A stretch of DNA of 64,000 nucleotides. It comes from Limnospira fusiformis SAG 85.79. GTDB taxonomy: Bacteria; Cyanobacteriota; Cyanobacteriia; Cyanobacteriales; Microcoleaceae. Within the stretch, counting starts at the first letter, position 1. The number at the start of each line of letters is the position of its first letter. This document shows positions 27,909 through 36,844 of this stretch, piece after piece. The stretch spans positions 889,459 to 953,458 of the forward strand of contig NZ_CP051185.1 of assembly GCF_012516315.1 (NCBI RefSeq). The letters are read 5' to 3'. Position numbers and translations under genes: made by a program. A model generated the notes under the pieces. That model worked only from the letters and a program-made list of their open reading frames with translations. It did not search any database and was not told the DNA's origin.

Positions 27909-27976
27909 ATATATGCCCGCACATTTTCCCATGCTTCTAGTATATGTCAACTTATGGGAGTTTGTCAAGAGGAAAG
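27909..27976 (+). repeat. Left copy of a 67-bp direct repeat
   Basis: It begins ATATATGCCCGCACATTTTC and ends GTTTGTCAAGAGGAAAG. A diverged copy in the same orientation is at 31938-32004. The two bracket the AraC gene and the decayed chaperone/usher locus. Confidence 0.75.
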
Positions 27977-27992
27977 ATAGAATTATCGGGCA

Positions 27993-28138
27993 TAAATTTT
28001 GGTAGGATGAAGACACATTGAACCGTTGTATCATCAATGATTGGGTGTTACAACTAATCCCCATCTAAATTTTGGTAGGATGAAGACACATTGAACCGTT
28101 GTATCATCAATGATTGGGTGTTACAACTAATCCACATA
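27993..28138 (+). repeat. 73-bp tandem duplication upstream of the AraC-type gene
   Basis: TAAATTTTGGTAGGATGAAG starts both copies (27993 and 28066). Each contains a dyad GTTGTATCATCAATGATTGG...TTACAAC with inner ATCAT-ca-ATGAT (28025-28054 and 28098-28127). The second copy ends 15 bp before the chosen ATG at 28153, so a possible operator is doubled. Confidence 0.9.
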
Positions 28139-28152
28139 TATTGAAGCAGATT

Positions 28153-29181
28153 ATGGTCAACCGTATAGATCTGTATCACCCGATGTGTGCTGAGTACAAC
28201 GTTCGCCGAGCCTTGGCGCTAGACTCTCAGAGTGAAGTATTACCCACCTGGATAGAGGGGTTTCATTTAGGAGAAGGAGTATTTCGCATCGAACATCGAG
28301 AAGTAGCTTTTCCGGGGATAGAAATAGCGCATTTTTTCACGGAAAATCTGTTTAGCGATCGCCATGTAATTCCCGAAGGAGAAACCCATTTTTCCCTCAG
28401 CTTGTATCCCCATCATCCCATATTGTCTTGGATGGGCTATACAGACCCCATTGGTAATGCGATCGCCGTTCATCGCAGCCAGATCGAATATACATCAGGT
28501 TTTCCCCCCGGTTGGCATGGTTTATATATTTGTTTTAATGATGAACTCCTAGCCAACCTGGACCTATTACCAGAGAAATTTTGGGAAAATAGCCAGGACC
28601 CGAATCAAGCAGTTTTGACCGTCCACCCGATTAGGTTTGCCAACTTCACCAGATTTATGCAGCAGTGGTTTCCTACGGCTGAATGTCTGTATCGTCGAGG
28701 TCTTTTGGCTCCCCAGGAAGCCGCACTGTTGCGAGAAAAATTTTTGTGTCAGTTTCGGGAATTATTAGACTATACCTTTGAACAGCGTGGCGATCGCCAA
28801 ATTTTCAAACCCACTCGACGGTATTGGATCTTTGCCACAGTCCAGGCCATGATCGACAGTAATTTAGCCAAAAACTTCACCAATGAGGAGTTATGTCAAC
28901 AGTGTTGCATTTCCCCCAGAGCCATGCAATACGCCTTCAAAGAAATTACCGGCGTAGGGGTACAGCAATATATTCGCGCCCGCAAACTGAACGCCGTCCG
29001 GGAAGAACTTTGCGGACCTAGTGCAGACCCAAGCACCATTTATGCGATCGCCAGCGCCTACGGCTTCTCCCACATGGGCAGATTTTCCGAGCAATTCTAT
29101 CGTTGCTTCGGGGAATATCCCTCAACCCTGAAAAAGTTGCACAAATCGGATATAAAAATGAGAAAAAGTATGATATCCTAG
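28153..29181 (+). CDS. AraC family transcriptional regulator
   Basis: 342 aa from ATG at 28153; an upstream TTG at 28114 lies inside the duplicated leader and is less likely. The C-terminal about 105 residues form the two helix-turn-helix AraC domain: LAKNFTNEELCQQCCISPRA, MQYAFKEITGVGVQQYIRAR, and IASAYGFSHMGRFSEQFYRC with FGEYPS. The N-terminal 200 residues would be the effector or dimerisation domain and show no family I can name. Its target is unknown. Divergence from the decayed fimbrial-type genes downstream (489-bp gap) gives no firm link. Confidence 0.85.
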   Translation: MVNRIDLYHPMCAEYNVRRALALDSQSEVLPTWIEGFHLGEGVFRIEHREVAFPGIEIAHFFTENLFSDRHVIPEGETHFSLSLYPHHPILSWMGYTDPIGNAIAVHRSQIEYTSGFPPGWHGLYICFNDELLANLDLLPEKFWENSQDPNQAVLTVHPIRFANFTRFMQQWFPTAECLYRRGLLAPQEAALLREKFLCQFRELLDYTFEQRGDRQIFKPTRRYWIFATVQAMIDSNLAKNFTNEELCQQCCISPRAMQYAFKEITGVGVQQYIRARKLNAVREELCGPSADPSTIYAIASAYGFSHMGRFSEQFYRCFGEYPSTLKKLHKSDIKMRKSMIS

Positions 29182-29670
29182 TCAAAGACGCGATCTAAAT
29201 ATCGCGCTTATCGCCAATAGTTAGAGCTTTCAATAACATTGTTAGCTTGCTTCAGGGTCTAGTCAAAAGCACTCCTAAACTATCCCTAACACTAGGGATA
29301 GTTTGGGAAGGCTTAAAAAAGGCATCATCCCTGTGATGTTGTTCTGTTACGGGAGTCTCGGTTGCGGGGAAGTCAACTAAGACGGGCTTTTTGATTCAGA
29401 ATCCCCAACATCCCTAATTCTGACCCTGATTTTGCCACACATCCCATCAATAGAGAATGTTCTAGGCTGGCGATCGTCTAATCTGCCTTCTTTTCTTTAA
29501 CCCAGTTAACATCCGAGTTTTCCCAGATGGTCAAGTGCAACCGTAAAAAGGGCGTTTGATTTAAAAAAAGCTGAAACCCTTGCCAGTAAATAAATTAATC
29601 AGTTTTTTACTACACAATGCAACATCTGCTTGATATGCGACCGAGTTGACCCGACGGAGAATATCGAGCA
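29182..29670. other. Intergenic region with strong hairpin
   Basis: The 489-bp gap has one clear feature, the hairpin at 29277-29304. The rest shows no gene or repeat that I recognise. Confidence 0.4.
29277..29304 (+). terminator. Perfect 12-bp hairpin downstream of the AraC gene
   Basis: AAACTATCCCTA-acac-TAGGGATAGTTT, extendable by three pairs with one G-T. It lies 96 bp after the AraC stop and could end its transcript, but no T-run follows directly. Confidence 0.4.
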
Positions 29671-30102
29671 ATGCTAATTACCGAAAATTTAGAAGCCATC
29701 ATTGAGGAACAAACAGATGAAACCAGAAATTTTGTATTAAGGACGACTATTGTTCCCCAAATTGGGGTAGCAGTCTATGTTCGCAAGGGAGATATTGCTC
29801 ACGATTTAGATATTGTTAATGTTCGCTATAATCCCGAATCGAATCGTTTACATTTATTGGTTCGTAATAGTGGACAAGCCAGTGTGATTGTGCAACCAGA
29901 ATGGGTAATTTCTCAAGGAAATCAGGAAATCCAGAGTGGTCGTGGTGTAGATACTACGGTGATTGCGGAAAAAGAACGTTTGGTTAATATCAATTATAAT
30001 CAACCCCTTGAACCGGGAGATTATCAAGTTTCTGGAAATTTGGGTTGGGGAGTAAACCGGAATACAAAAATACCATTCAGCGTAACATTAGCCGTTCCTT
30101 AA
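29671..30102 (+). pseudogene. PapD-like pilus chaperone C-terminal fragment
   Basis: 143 codons. The sequence (TRNFVLRTTIVPQIGVAVYV, LHLLVRNSGQASVIVQPEWV, NYNQPLEPGDYQVSGNL) resembles the C-terminal part of cyanobacterial periplasmic proteins annotated as P-pilus assembly chaperone-like. The normal protein is about twice as long with a signal peptide; here an in-frame TGA at 29647-29649 blocks upstream extension and no signal peptide exists. With the broken usher-like gene just downstream, this looks like a 5'-truncated remnant. It could still make a short protein. Confidence 0.6.
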
Positions 30103-30235
30103 CATGGTGATGAATGGAGTATATTATCAGTAAAATACTGCCATAATATGACGGCAATTAAGGCAGTTTTAACACTGAGTTATACCAAATATTTATAAGT
30201 GTTTATTTTGGGGGAGTTGTTTACCCTGATGGCTG

Positions 30236-31897
30236 TTGAAAATTTGTGGATACAATCTGCTTGTCCCAGACATCACAGAGGAAATCACCCCAGAATCACC
30301 GGAATTCACGATTTTTATGATTGGCTTAAATGCTGGTAGGCGCAATTTTAAAACTGGGGTATTTGTGCGCGGGTCAGTAACGGATAATGAGGTGATAAAT
30401 TTTGGGGATTGGCTAATTCCTTATGATGAAGTTTTGCAGGTCATAAAGTTTACATCTACAGTTATATCAGATAATGAAGTCGACTTGCGATCGCCTTTTA
30501 AAATTGTCCGCCTTAACCTCGATTAAATTCGCAACTACCCCGAATTAGGGTTAGTCCTTTCTGTGCAAGATATTCAAGACTTATTTGATATTGAATCAGA
30601 ATTTAGTTTTCGGGAATATGCAATTATTTTTGATGTCCCCGAAGTCAGAAGGGGGAGAAGAACCAGCCGGGAAAGACCGCCAGTAATTTTAGAAGGATTG
30701 CCAGAAATTTCCCCCCCCCAACTTTAACATTGGTATGATAGAACAGCGGGTTAATCTTACCAAAAACCAAGGTGTTGACCTGAACAACACAGGTCGCCTA
30801 TCCGCCGTCGGAACAGTTTTAGATAGTAGTTGGTTTCTCACGCTTAATCAGGGAGACATAACCGACAGCGAAACCTGGCGATTATCCTAATTTCAAATCA
30901 TCCGCCAAACTGAATCTAGCGATTATTTTTTAGGTTCTCAACGGAGATTTTGGCGAGACCAAAGGACTACAGGTGACTTTTGGGGATTTACTACTATTCA
31001 AAGGCGGGGATATTCTCCTAGTTCATTATTGGGTAGTGGTGCCGCCAACCCTCGCCAACGTTTGCAACCAGAACAAGTCACCCCCACCATAACAGGTAAT
31101 GCTGAACCAGGAACTTTAGCACAACTGGTATCGAGTCGTTATCGTGGGGAAGTCATAGCAGAACAGTTTGTCGATAATTCTGGCTTTTACCGTTTTGATA
31201 ATGTTCCTGTAGGTAGACAGGTTGGCAGAAATTACTATGTTTTACTTTACCCTGGCGGTTCTCTAATTAGTGAACCCATCATAGAAGAAGCTAGGTTTAC
31301 CATTTTACCAGAACAACTGCCTCAAGGAGCATCAGCATTAGTAATTTCTGGGGGGTGGCAGCGTCGTTTTAATCCCGGTCATGATTTTTGGGGAGAACTC
31401 AACGAATTTAATGCCGGAGTTTCTCAGCGTTGGGGGATAACTGAAGATTGAACAGTCGGTTTAGGTGGCATTTATGATTCATCTACCCGTGGTTTGGCGG
31501 AAGTTTTTTATCAGCCTAAAGGAACACCTTTGCGAGTAGGTATTTCTGGCTTTGTGGGGGATGATGCTAATATTAATGCCGATGTGGTTTGGGATTCTCG
31601 ACAATTTTATGCAACTTTCAATAGTGACTTTGATATAACTTGGTATAGTCTCAACTGGAGACTTGGGCGGGGATTGACATTATTTGGGAGTGGGGATTTA
31701 GATAGGTCTTCGAGTTTGGGTCTGCAATATTTTTGGGGTAGGCGCAATTTTTCTACTAATATCCGTGTCAGTGTTGATACAGATGAAACCATAAATTGGC
31801 ATCTTAACCAACGTTTCGGCAACTTTTACCTAATACTATTACTATTGATGAAAATTCGGAGACATTGGAGGAGTTAAATATACAACTACTAGATTAA
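30236..31897 (+). pseudogene. Decayed outer-membrane usher-like (PapC/FimD-type) gene
   Basis: Continuous homologous sequence is broken by in-frame stops at 30524 (TAA), 30887 (TAA) and 31449 (TGA) and by two frame changes: one in a run of nine C at 30711-30719, where eight would restore the frame, and one near 31822, after which the other frame reads PNTITIDENSETLEELNIQ to a TAA at 31895. Visible segments include FYRFDNVPVGRQVGRNYYVL, GASALVISGGWQRRFNPGHD, SQRWGITED and TVGLGGIYDSSTRGLAEVFY, typical of cyanobacterial usher-like barrel proteins. The N-terminus and signal peptide are absent. The number of lesions makes sequencing error an unlikely full explanation. Confidence 0.75.
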
Positions 31898-31937
31898 TCT
31901 GGTGGTGGAGGTCTTCGGTTCCTTCCCGGAAAGCCAT

Positions 31938-32004
31938 ATATATGCCGCCACATTTTCCCATGATATAAGTATAAGTCAATTCCTAGGATTTGTCAAGAGA
32001 AAAG
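31938..32004 (+). repeat. Right copy of the 67-bp direct repeat
   Basis: ATATATGCCGCCACATTTTC through GGATTTGTCAAGAGAAAAG aligns with 27909-27976 in the same orientation. Confidence 0.75.
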
Positions 32005-32011
32005 GGAATCT

Positions 32012-32377
32012 TTATCTAACTTCCCGAAAAACCTGGGAATGATTGAGCCAAATTTGGGAAATAAACTCTCGAAAACGTTGATGGTTTCTGGGTAACATTT
32101 CCTGCTTTTGTTCTGGGGGATTTAATGCGACTAAAAAAGGTATTACTTCTGTATCCAAAGCTACCCTAAATAACTCCCAGGGCCAAATCAAATCAGCACT
32201 GTCTCGCAAATCATAGCAAAGGGGCTGATTTTCTGTGGTCAATTCCACGAGCATTAAGGGACGCACCCAACAGACTTGGCGCAGGATAACGACTTGAATT
32301 ACCTCGGCATAAAGAGAGGTATTTTCAGCATCAATAGCTACAATTTGACCGGAGTTAAATTGAGGTAAATTATTCAT
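32012..32377 (-). CDS. Hypothetical protein downstream of plsC-like gene
   Basis: 121 aa, no named family recognised. The first half is beta-rich (FNSGQIVAIDAENTSLYAEV, CWVRPLMLVEL) and the second half helical, with a distinctive SADLIWPWELFRVALDTEV. No signal peptide or membrane helix. It starts 5 bp after the acyltransferase stop and is read in the same direction, so it is almost certainly co-transcribed with it. The sequence style resembles uncharacterised proteins conserved in cyanobacteria. Confidence 0.75.
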   Translation of the reverse strand: MNNLPQFNSGQIVAIDAENTSLYAEVIQVVILRQVCWVRPLMLVELTTENQPLCYDLRDSADLIWPWELFRVALDTEVIPFLVALNPPEQKQEMLPRNHQRFREFISQIWLNHSQVFREVR

Positions 32378-32382
32378 ATATA

Positions 32383-33087
32383 CTACAAACTATCAATCTC
32401 GATTAAAGCCTGATTTAAGTCTGACATCAACCTGATAGATTCTTTTTTTGCGGGACCTGTGGCATATTTTTTGACTTCTAGGGGTTTCCCAATTGTGACG
32501 TTAACTTCAGAGCGCCAATGGGGAATATTGGGGCTATAATGGATAGATATAGGCACAATCTTAACCCCTAAATTAGGATAGTGGGATTCAGCCTGAATTG
32601 CCAAACGACCTAATCCGGCTTTGAGAGGGTGAATTTGGTGATCCCTAAAAATGCCTGCTTCTGGAAAAATCACTAACATTTCTCCCTGGCGCAGTAAATC
32701 AACGCCATATCGCAAAGTGGCGATCGCTGGATGTTTTTGATTAACCGCAAACCCTCCGATTTGGCGAATAAACCACCCTTGAAGTCCTTGCATTTCATCA
32801 GCAGTTACCATAAACCGCGAATCTCGTCCAGTGACATAAGGACCTGTTGCAAATGGTACAATAAAAGCATCCCATCTCGCTCTATGGGTGGGTGCTAAAA
32901 TTACCGGACCATCTTTGGGTAAATTCTCCCGTCCGGTGACGGTAATCTTTTTAAAATAGAAGGGAAGAACCACCAAGCGTCCCAGGGGATAAACAATAGA
33001 AGTTAACCAACGCGCGACTCCAGAGGATTTAGTCTCGCTAGAAGGAGATGAATTAGACCAGGGTTTAATCGATTGAACTGTTACCAT
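32383..33087 (-). CDS. 1-acyl-sn-glycerol-3-phosphate acyltransferase (PlsC family)
   Basis: 234 aa. PlsC-type enzymes transfer an acyl chain to lysophosphatidate in membrane lipid synthesis. The catalytic HX4D motif is in APTHRARWDAF (about residue 67); the substrate-binding motif appears as FPEAGIFRD; GLGRLAIQ and VKIVPISIHY follow. A hydrophobic segment near residues 28-42 would anchor it to the membrane. Cyanobacteria have several paralogues, so the exact acceptor is not fixed by sequence. Between tadA and a small hypothetical gene on the minus strand. Confidence 0.88.
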   Translation of the reverse strand: MVTVQSIKPWSNSSPSSETKSSGVARWLTSIVYPLGRLVVLPFYFKKITVTGRENLPKDGPVILAPTHRARWDAFIVPFATGPYVTGRDSRFMVTADEMQGLQGWFIRQIGGFAVNQKHPAIATLRYGVDLLRQGEMLVIFPEAGIFRDHQIHPLKAGLGRLAIQAESHYPNLGVKIVPISIHYSPNIPHWRSEVNVTIGKPLEVKKYATGPAKKESIRLMSDLNQALIEIDSL

Positions 33088-33147
33088 GACAATAATTTGG
33101 GATTTCTAAACTCTATAAGTCTAATGTAAATCCTTTAACCCCCTCTG

Positions 33148-33660
33148 TCATGGCAGAGGATGACAGTTATTAGATTGTCTCAATGGTGACATATTACCGC
33201 GATGTTGAGCAAACCAGGATTGCAGTTGTTGGCGACAGGATGATTCGAGAATACCCCCTAGGACAGGGAGACGATGATAGGAGGCGGGACTGTCTGGAAG
33301 ATTGAAAACGGTGCGAATGCTGCCAGTTTTGGGGTCGTCGGCACCATAGACCAATAAACCTATCCTAGCTTGAATAATGGCTCCTGCACACATGGGACAG
33401 GGTTCTAGGGTGACATACAGGGTGCAGGTGTCTAAATGCCAATCTCCTAATACCTGACTGGCTTGCCGTAATGCTATAATCTCAGCATGGGCGGTGGGGT
33501 CTCGATCGCGTTCCCGGCGATTTTCCCCCTGGGCAATCAGTTTTCCCTGTTGATTGACAATGACTGCACCGACGGGGACTTCTCCGGCTTCTCCTGCTGC
33601 TGCGCCTAGTTTTAAGGCCTGTCGCATCCAGTGACTATGGGTGGTGTAGGTTGGCTGCAT
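33148..33660 (-). CDS. tadA: tRNA-specific adenosine deaminase
   Basis: 170 aa. Deaminates A34 to inosine in tRNA-Arg(ACG). The zinc-binding cytidine/deoxycytidylate deaminase motifs are intact: HAEIIALRQAS (about 58-68, His ligand and catalytic Glu) and PCPMCAGAI (about 89-97, two Cys ligands). GEVPVGAVIV near residue 24 is the usual TadA start of the fold. It begins 12 bp after the end of the TPR fragment upstream and probably shares its transcript. Confidence 0.93.
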   Translation of the reverse strand: MQPTYTTHSHWMRQALKLGAAAGEAGEVPVGAVIVNQQGKLIAQGENRRERDRDPTAHAEIIALRQASQVLGDWHLDTCTLYVTLEPCPMCAGAIIQARIGLLVYGADDPKTGSIRTVFNLPDSPASYHRLPVLGGILESSCRQQLQSWFAQHRGNMSPLRQSNNCHPLP

Positions 33661-33672
33661 GGGAAACTCTGG

Positions 33673-33966
33673 CTAAGGTCGCCTGGAATGTTCATCAGTC
33701 ACCATGGCTTCTCCTAAATTGCGATAAAACCACAGGTGAACAGGTCCCGGCTGGAGGTCTATGGCTTTTTGATAATGAGCGATCGCTAATTGGGTTTGAC
33801 CCTGGCTATGCAAAAGCTGTCCCAACTCCTGATGGAGATCAGGGTTGTTGGGACTGGCTTGGAGTAAATGCCGATAATGAGAAATCGGATCGGTTTTAGA
33901 GGCTACCTTTTTTTTTTGCGATCGCCTGCTTGAGAGCATCATAACCCTCTTCAAATTCTGGGTCAA
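33673..33966 (-). CDS. C-terminal TPR fragment in a shifted frame
   Basis: Continues the TPR protein at 33896-35488 in another frame: after KVASKTDPISHYRHLLQ come further TPR helices (PDLHQELGQLLHSQGQTQLA, IAHYQKAIDLQPG). The frames meet at a run of ten A (coding strand; T10 at 33908-33917); nine A would fuse them into one protein of about 605 residues. The independent start at 33966 is unlikely to be used. Either the gene is frameshifted, or transcriptional slippage on A10 yields some full-length protein, or the run is a sequencing error. Confidence 0.6.
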   Translation of the reverse strand: MTQNLKRVMMLSSRRSQKKKVASKTDPISHYRHLLQASPNNPDLHQELGQLLHSQGQTQLAIAHYQKAIDLQPGPVHLWFYRNLGEAMVTDEHSRRP

Positions 33967-35488
33967 TGGTGATGGACTGTTTGAAATGAGCGATCGCTTC
34001 CTCTAAGCGTCCTTCCTCAGCCAAGGCTTGTCCCAGGTGATATTGTACATGGGGAGAGTGCGGATTAAGTTCGCCAGCTTTTCGATAAGCTATAATTGCC
34101 TCATCCCAGCGTTGACTCTGAGCTAGGGTATAACCTAGTTGATGATAGGCTACGGCTGACTGGGGATTGAGAATACAGGCTTGGTGAAATCCTATGATCG
34201 CATCTTCGATTTTTCCCTTGCTTCTGAGAAACTGTGCAAATTTTTCGTAGGATTCGCTAGAATTGGGATGAAACTCATGGCTTTCGCTATAGGCGGCGAT
34301 TTCCTCGTCTAGGTGGCGCTGCTTGTCCTGAACTTCCTGTAGATGAGTTTGAATTTCAGCCTGGTTGGGGGGATTAAGATATAAGGCTTTTTGATAGGTG
34401 GCGATCGCCTCCGACCAATGGTAAAGTTTAGTCAAGACCTGACCTAAATCAAACAGGACTGGGGTGGAAGTGGGATGGAGTTCGGAAGCCTTTTGATAGG
34501 CGGCGAGTGCTTCTGATAGGCGATCGCATTTGGTTAAAGCCTGCCCTAATTGATGGTAGAATGAAGCAGAGTTAGGATCGACTTGGGTGGCTTTTCGGAA
34601 TATATCAACGGCGGCTTCCCATTGATTTAATTGGGTTAAAACCTGTCCTAGGGGTTGCAGAATTTCTACCAAATTTGGGTCTAACTCCAAGGCTTTCTGA
34701 TAACTCTCCGCCGCTTCCGATAGCTTTCCACTATTGGCTAAAGCTGTTCCCAGGTATTTATGACTGGTGGCTGAGTTAGGATCAACAATACAACAGCGAC
34801 GGTATAGGGTGGCTAATTCCTCCCAACGTCCTTGGGACTCCAGGACTGTTTGCAATTTGGGCAGGGCTTCTGATAAATTGGGATTAAGTTCGTAGGCTCG
34901 ACGATAGGAGGCGATCGCCTCTTCGGTTTCTCCCAAAGCCTCCAAAGTTTGACCCAAACTCATATAACAGTCAGACCAATAAGGGTTTAATTCTAACCCC
35001 TGACGATAGGCTGTAACTGCTTCTGAATATTGCTGTTGTTGGTGGTAGGCTTTACCCAAGCTGTGGTATAGTTCGGCATCATCGGCTGTTAACTCAATGG
35101 CTTTTTGCAATAGGGAAACGGCCTCCTCTGGGTGGCCTTGTTTGATCAGGACTAGGGCTAAATTGTGGTAAAACTGCCAGAAATATGGGTCAAGTTCAAT
35201 AGCCTGGCGGAAACAACGAACGGCTTCTGGTAAGTTACCCTGTTGATTTAGGAGGGTTCCCAGATTATCATAAGACCAGGCAGAATTAGGGTTAAGTTCC
35301 GTAGCTTGACGGTAGGCTGCAATAGCTTCGTCGATTTTTCCCTGTTGGCTGAGGGCTTCTCCCAAGTTATGATAATACCAAGCTGATTTAGGACTGGCGG
35401 CGATCGCCTGATTGTAGGATGCGATCGCCTCGTCTAACTGACCTTTTCTTAGGAGTTGATTGGCTGTGTCGAAATAACTGACGCTCAT
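33896..35488 (-). CDS. Tetratricopeptide repeat protein
   Basis: 530 aa from ATG at 35488 (MSVSYFDTANQLLRKGQLDE), preferred over the upstream start at 35572 because TPR helices begin there. It consists almost entirely of 34-residue TPR units (A-S-Y-x-x-A-I-x-L-x-P pattern), about 14 of them, which form a protein-binding superhelix. There is no catalytic domain. It ends AIAKKKGSL just after a run of ten A, and more TPR sequence follows in a different frame. It is divergent from the glycosyltransferase gene at 35637, and two neighbouring proteins combine similar TPRs with transferase domains, so a scaffold role in glycan assembly is possible. Confidence 0.85.
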   Translation of the reverse strand: MSVSYFDTANQLLRKGQLDEAIASYNQAIAASPKSAWYYHNLGEALSQQGKIDEAIAAYRQATELNPNSAWSYDNLGTLLNQQGNLPEAVRCFRQAIELDPYFWQFYHNLALVLIKQGHPEEAVSLLQKAIELTADDAELYHSLGKAYHQQQQYSEAVTAYRQGLELNPYWSDCYMSLGQTLEALGETEEAIASYRRAYELNPNLSEALPKLQTVLESQGRWEELATLYRRCCIVDPNSATSHKYLGTALANSGKLSEAAESYQKALELDPNLVEILQPLGQVLTQLNQWEAAVDIFRKATQVDPNSASFYHQLGQALTKCDRLSEALAAYQKASELHPTSTPVLFDLGQVLTKLYHWSEAIATYQKALYLNPPNQAEIQTHLQEVQDKQRHLDEEIAAYSESHEFHPNSSESYEKFAQFLRSKGKIEDAIIGFHQACILNPQSAVAYHQLGYTLAQSQRWDEAIIAYRKAGELNPHSPHVQYHLGQALAEEGRLEEAIAHFKQSITIDPEFEEGYDALKQAIAKKKGSL

Positions 35489-35636
35489 GTTAGGATTTTT
35501 GACTATATTTTGATATGGAAGAACAGATGATTGATATTTGTTGGTTATGACCCGCCCTAGAGAATGACCCACAGTTTAACTGGATGTTCCCATCCCCTTA
35601 CTCAATCGAGCCATCCCTCCCAATTGTACATAATTT

Positions 35637-36728
35637 ATGGAATTTGACCGCCAAAAATTAGAACAAATCGACTCGGAGTTAGAGCGATCGCAGTCGTGGC
35701 TAGAACAAATCTCCCACCAGATGGAACAGTTACCCGCCCAGGGTAGTCCATCCCCGGCAATTATACCACCTAGCTTACCACAGCGAAAATCTATTTTATT
35801 TTATCGAGATTATCGGGGACTAACCGGAGGTCATTTAAAAGTCTGGGATTATTTTAATCATATTCTCGATTCCCCGGACTACCTACCCCAGATTTATTTT
35901 TCTCCCGAAAGTGCGATCGATGCTAATAACCCGTGGTTCAATATTGACAAACAACTAATTTTATCTCAACCGCTATCAGATCCCCACATTATCTTTATGG
36001 ACGGTATGGACTGGGAATTTTTATCAGCCAGCCAGCGCCACAACTCCCCCATACCAATTATTAATCTAATTCAGCACATCCGGCACGCCTACCCAGATAA
36101 TCCCCGCTATCAGTTTCTCAACCATAAAGCGATCCGCATTTGTGTCAGCCCAGAAGTGGGAACCTATCTGGCAGAATCACGTCGAGTCAATGGACCCCTG
36201 TTTATTATCCCCAATGGCTTAGATACCAGTAGTTTTCCCCAACCCCGACCCGACCCCCAACGGGATATCGAAATCCTGATTTCGGCCCTTAAACAACCGG
36301 AACTAGGCGAACAGTTACAACAAAGGTTAGCAGCAATGGGCTATGGGGTGCAACTGCTGACATCCCTAATTCCCAGAAGAGATTATCTACAGTACCTCAA
36401 CCGTGCTAAAATTACGATACTCCTGCCTAACCGCGAAGAGGGAGAGGGATTTTACCTTCCCGCCCTAGAAGCCATGGCTATGGGGACTCTTACCATCTGT
36501 CCAGATTGTATAGGGAATCGGTGTTTCTGTTTTCCCGGTTACAATTGTATGCGACCCAAGTATACTGTGGAAGGACTGTTAGAATCGGTCAAAGAGGCGA
36601 TCGCCTTTTCTGAGGTGCGGAAGTCTCTGGTCAAAAAAGCAGCCTTTCAAACGGTCGCTGAACATGGTTTAATGAAAGAACGGACAGCATTTATGGAAAT
36701 CCTGAACCATCTGGAGGATTTATGGTAA
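35637..36728 (+). CDS. Glycosyltransferase, GT-B fold (group 1/GT4-like)
   Basis: 363 aa. A short N-terminal coiled coil (about 1-35) precedes a transferase domain. SILFYRDYRGLTGGHLKVWD (about 52-71) resembles the glycine-rich nucleotide-sugar entry of GT-B enzymes; FIIPNGLD (about 186-193) and EGEGFYLPALEAMAMGTL (about 268-285) match the donor-binding E-x7-E region of GT4. Likely cytoplasmic, adding a sugar to a polysaccharide or glycoconjugate; donor and acceptor are unknown. Starts a plus-strand run with the sulfotransferase genes. Confidence 0.8.
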   Translation: MEFDRQKLEQIDSELERSQSWLEQISHQMEQLPAQGSPSPAIIPPSLPQRKSILFYRDYRGLTGGHLKVWDYFNHILDSPDYLPQIYFSPESAIDANNPWFNIDKQLILSQPLSDPHIIFMDGMDWEFLSASQRHNSPIPIINLIQHIRHAYPDNPRYQFLNHKAIRICVSPEVGTYLAESRRVNGPLFIIPNGLDTSSFPQPRPDPQRDIEILISALKQPELGEQLQQRLAAMGYGVQLLTSLIPRRDYLQYLNRAKITILLPNREEGEGFYLPALEAMAMGTLTICPDCIGNRCFCFPGYNCMRPKYTVEGLLESVKEAIAFSEVRKSLVKKAAFQTVAEHGLMKERTAFMEILNHLEDLW

Positions 36729-36844
36729 ACTCCCACCGACTGGCGGGCGAGGCTGTCAGGGTTAGTAGCTAGTCAGTTATGAACCTTAATAAACGCTATA
36801 TTTGCCATTCACTTATAAACTAAAGATAAACCGACATTTATACC

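Noticed and set aside
30711..30719. C9 run as a phase-variation switch of the usher-like gene
   Set aside because: At least three in-frame stops and another frame change mean that changing the run would not restore a protein.
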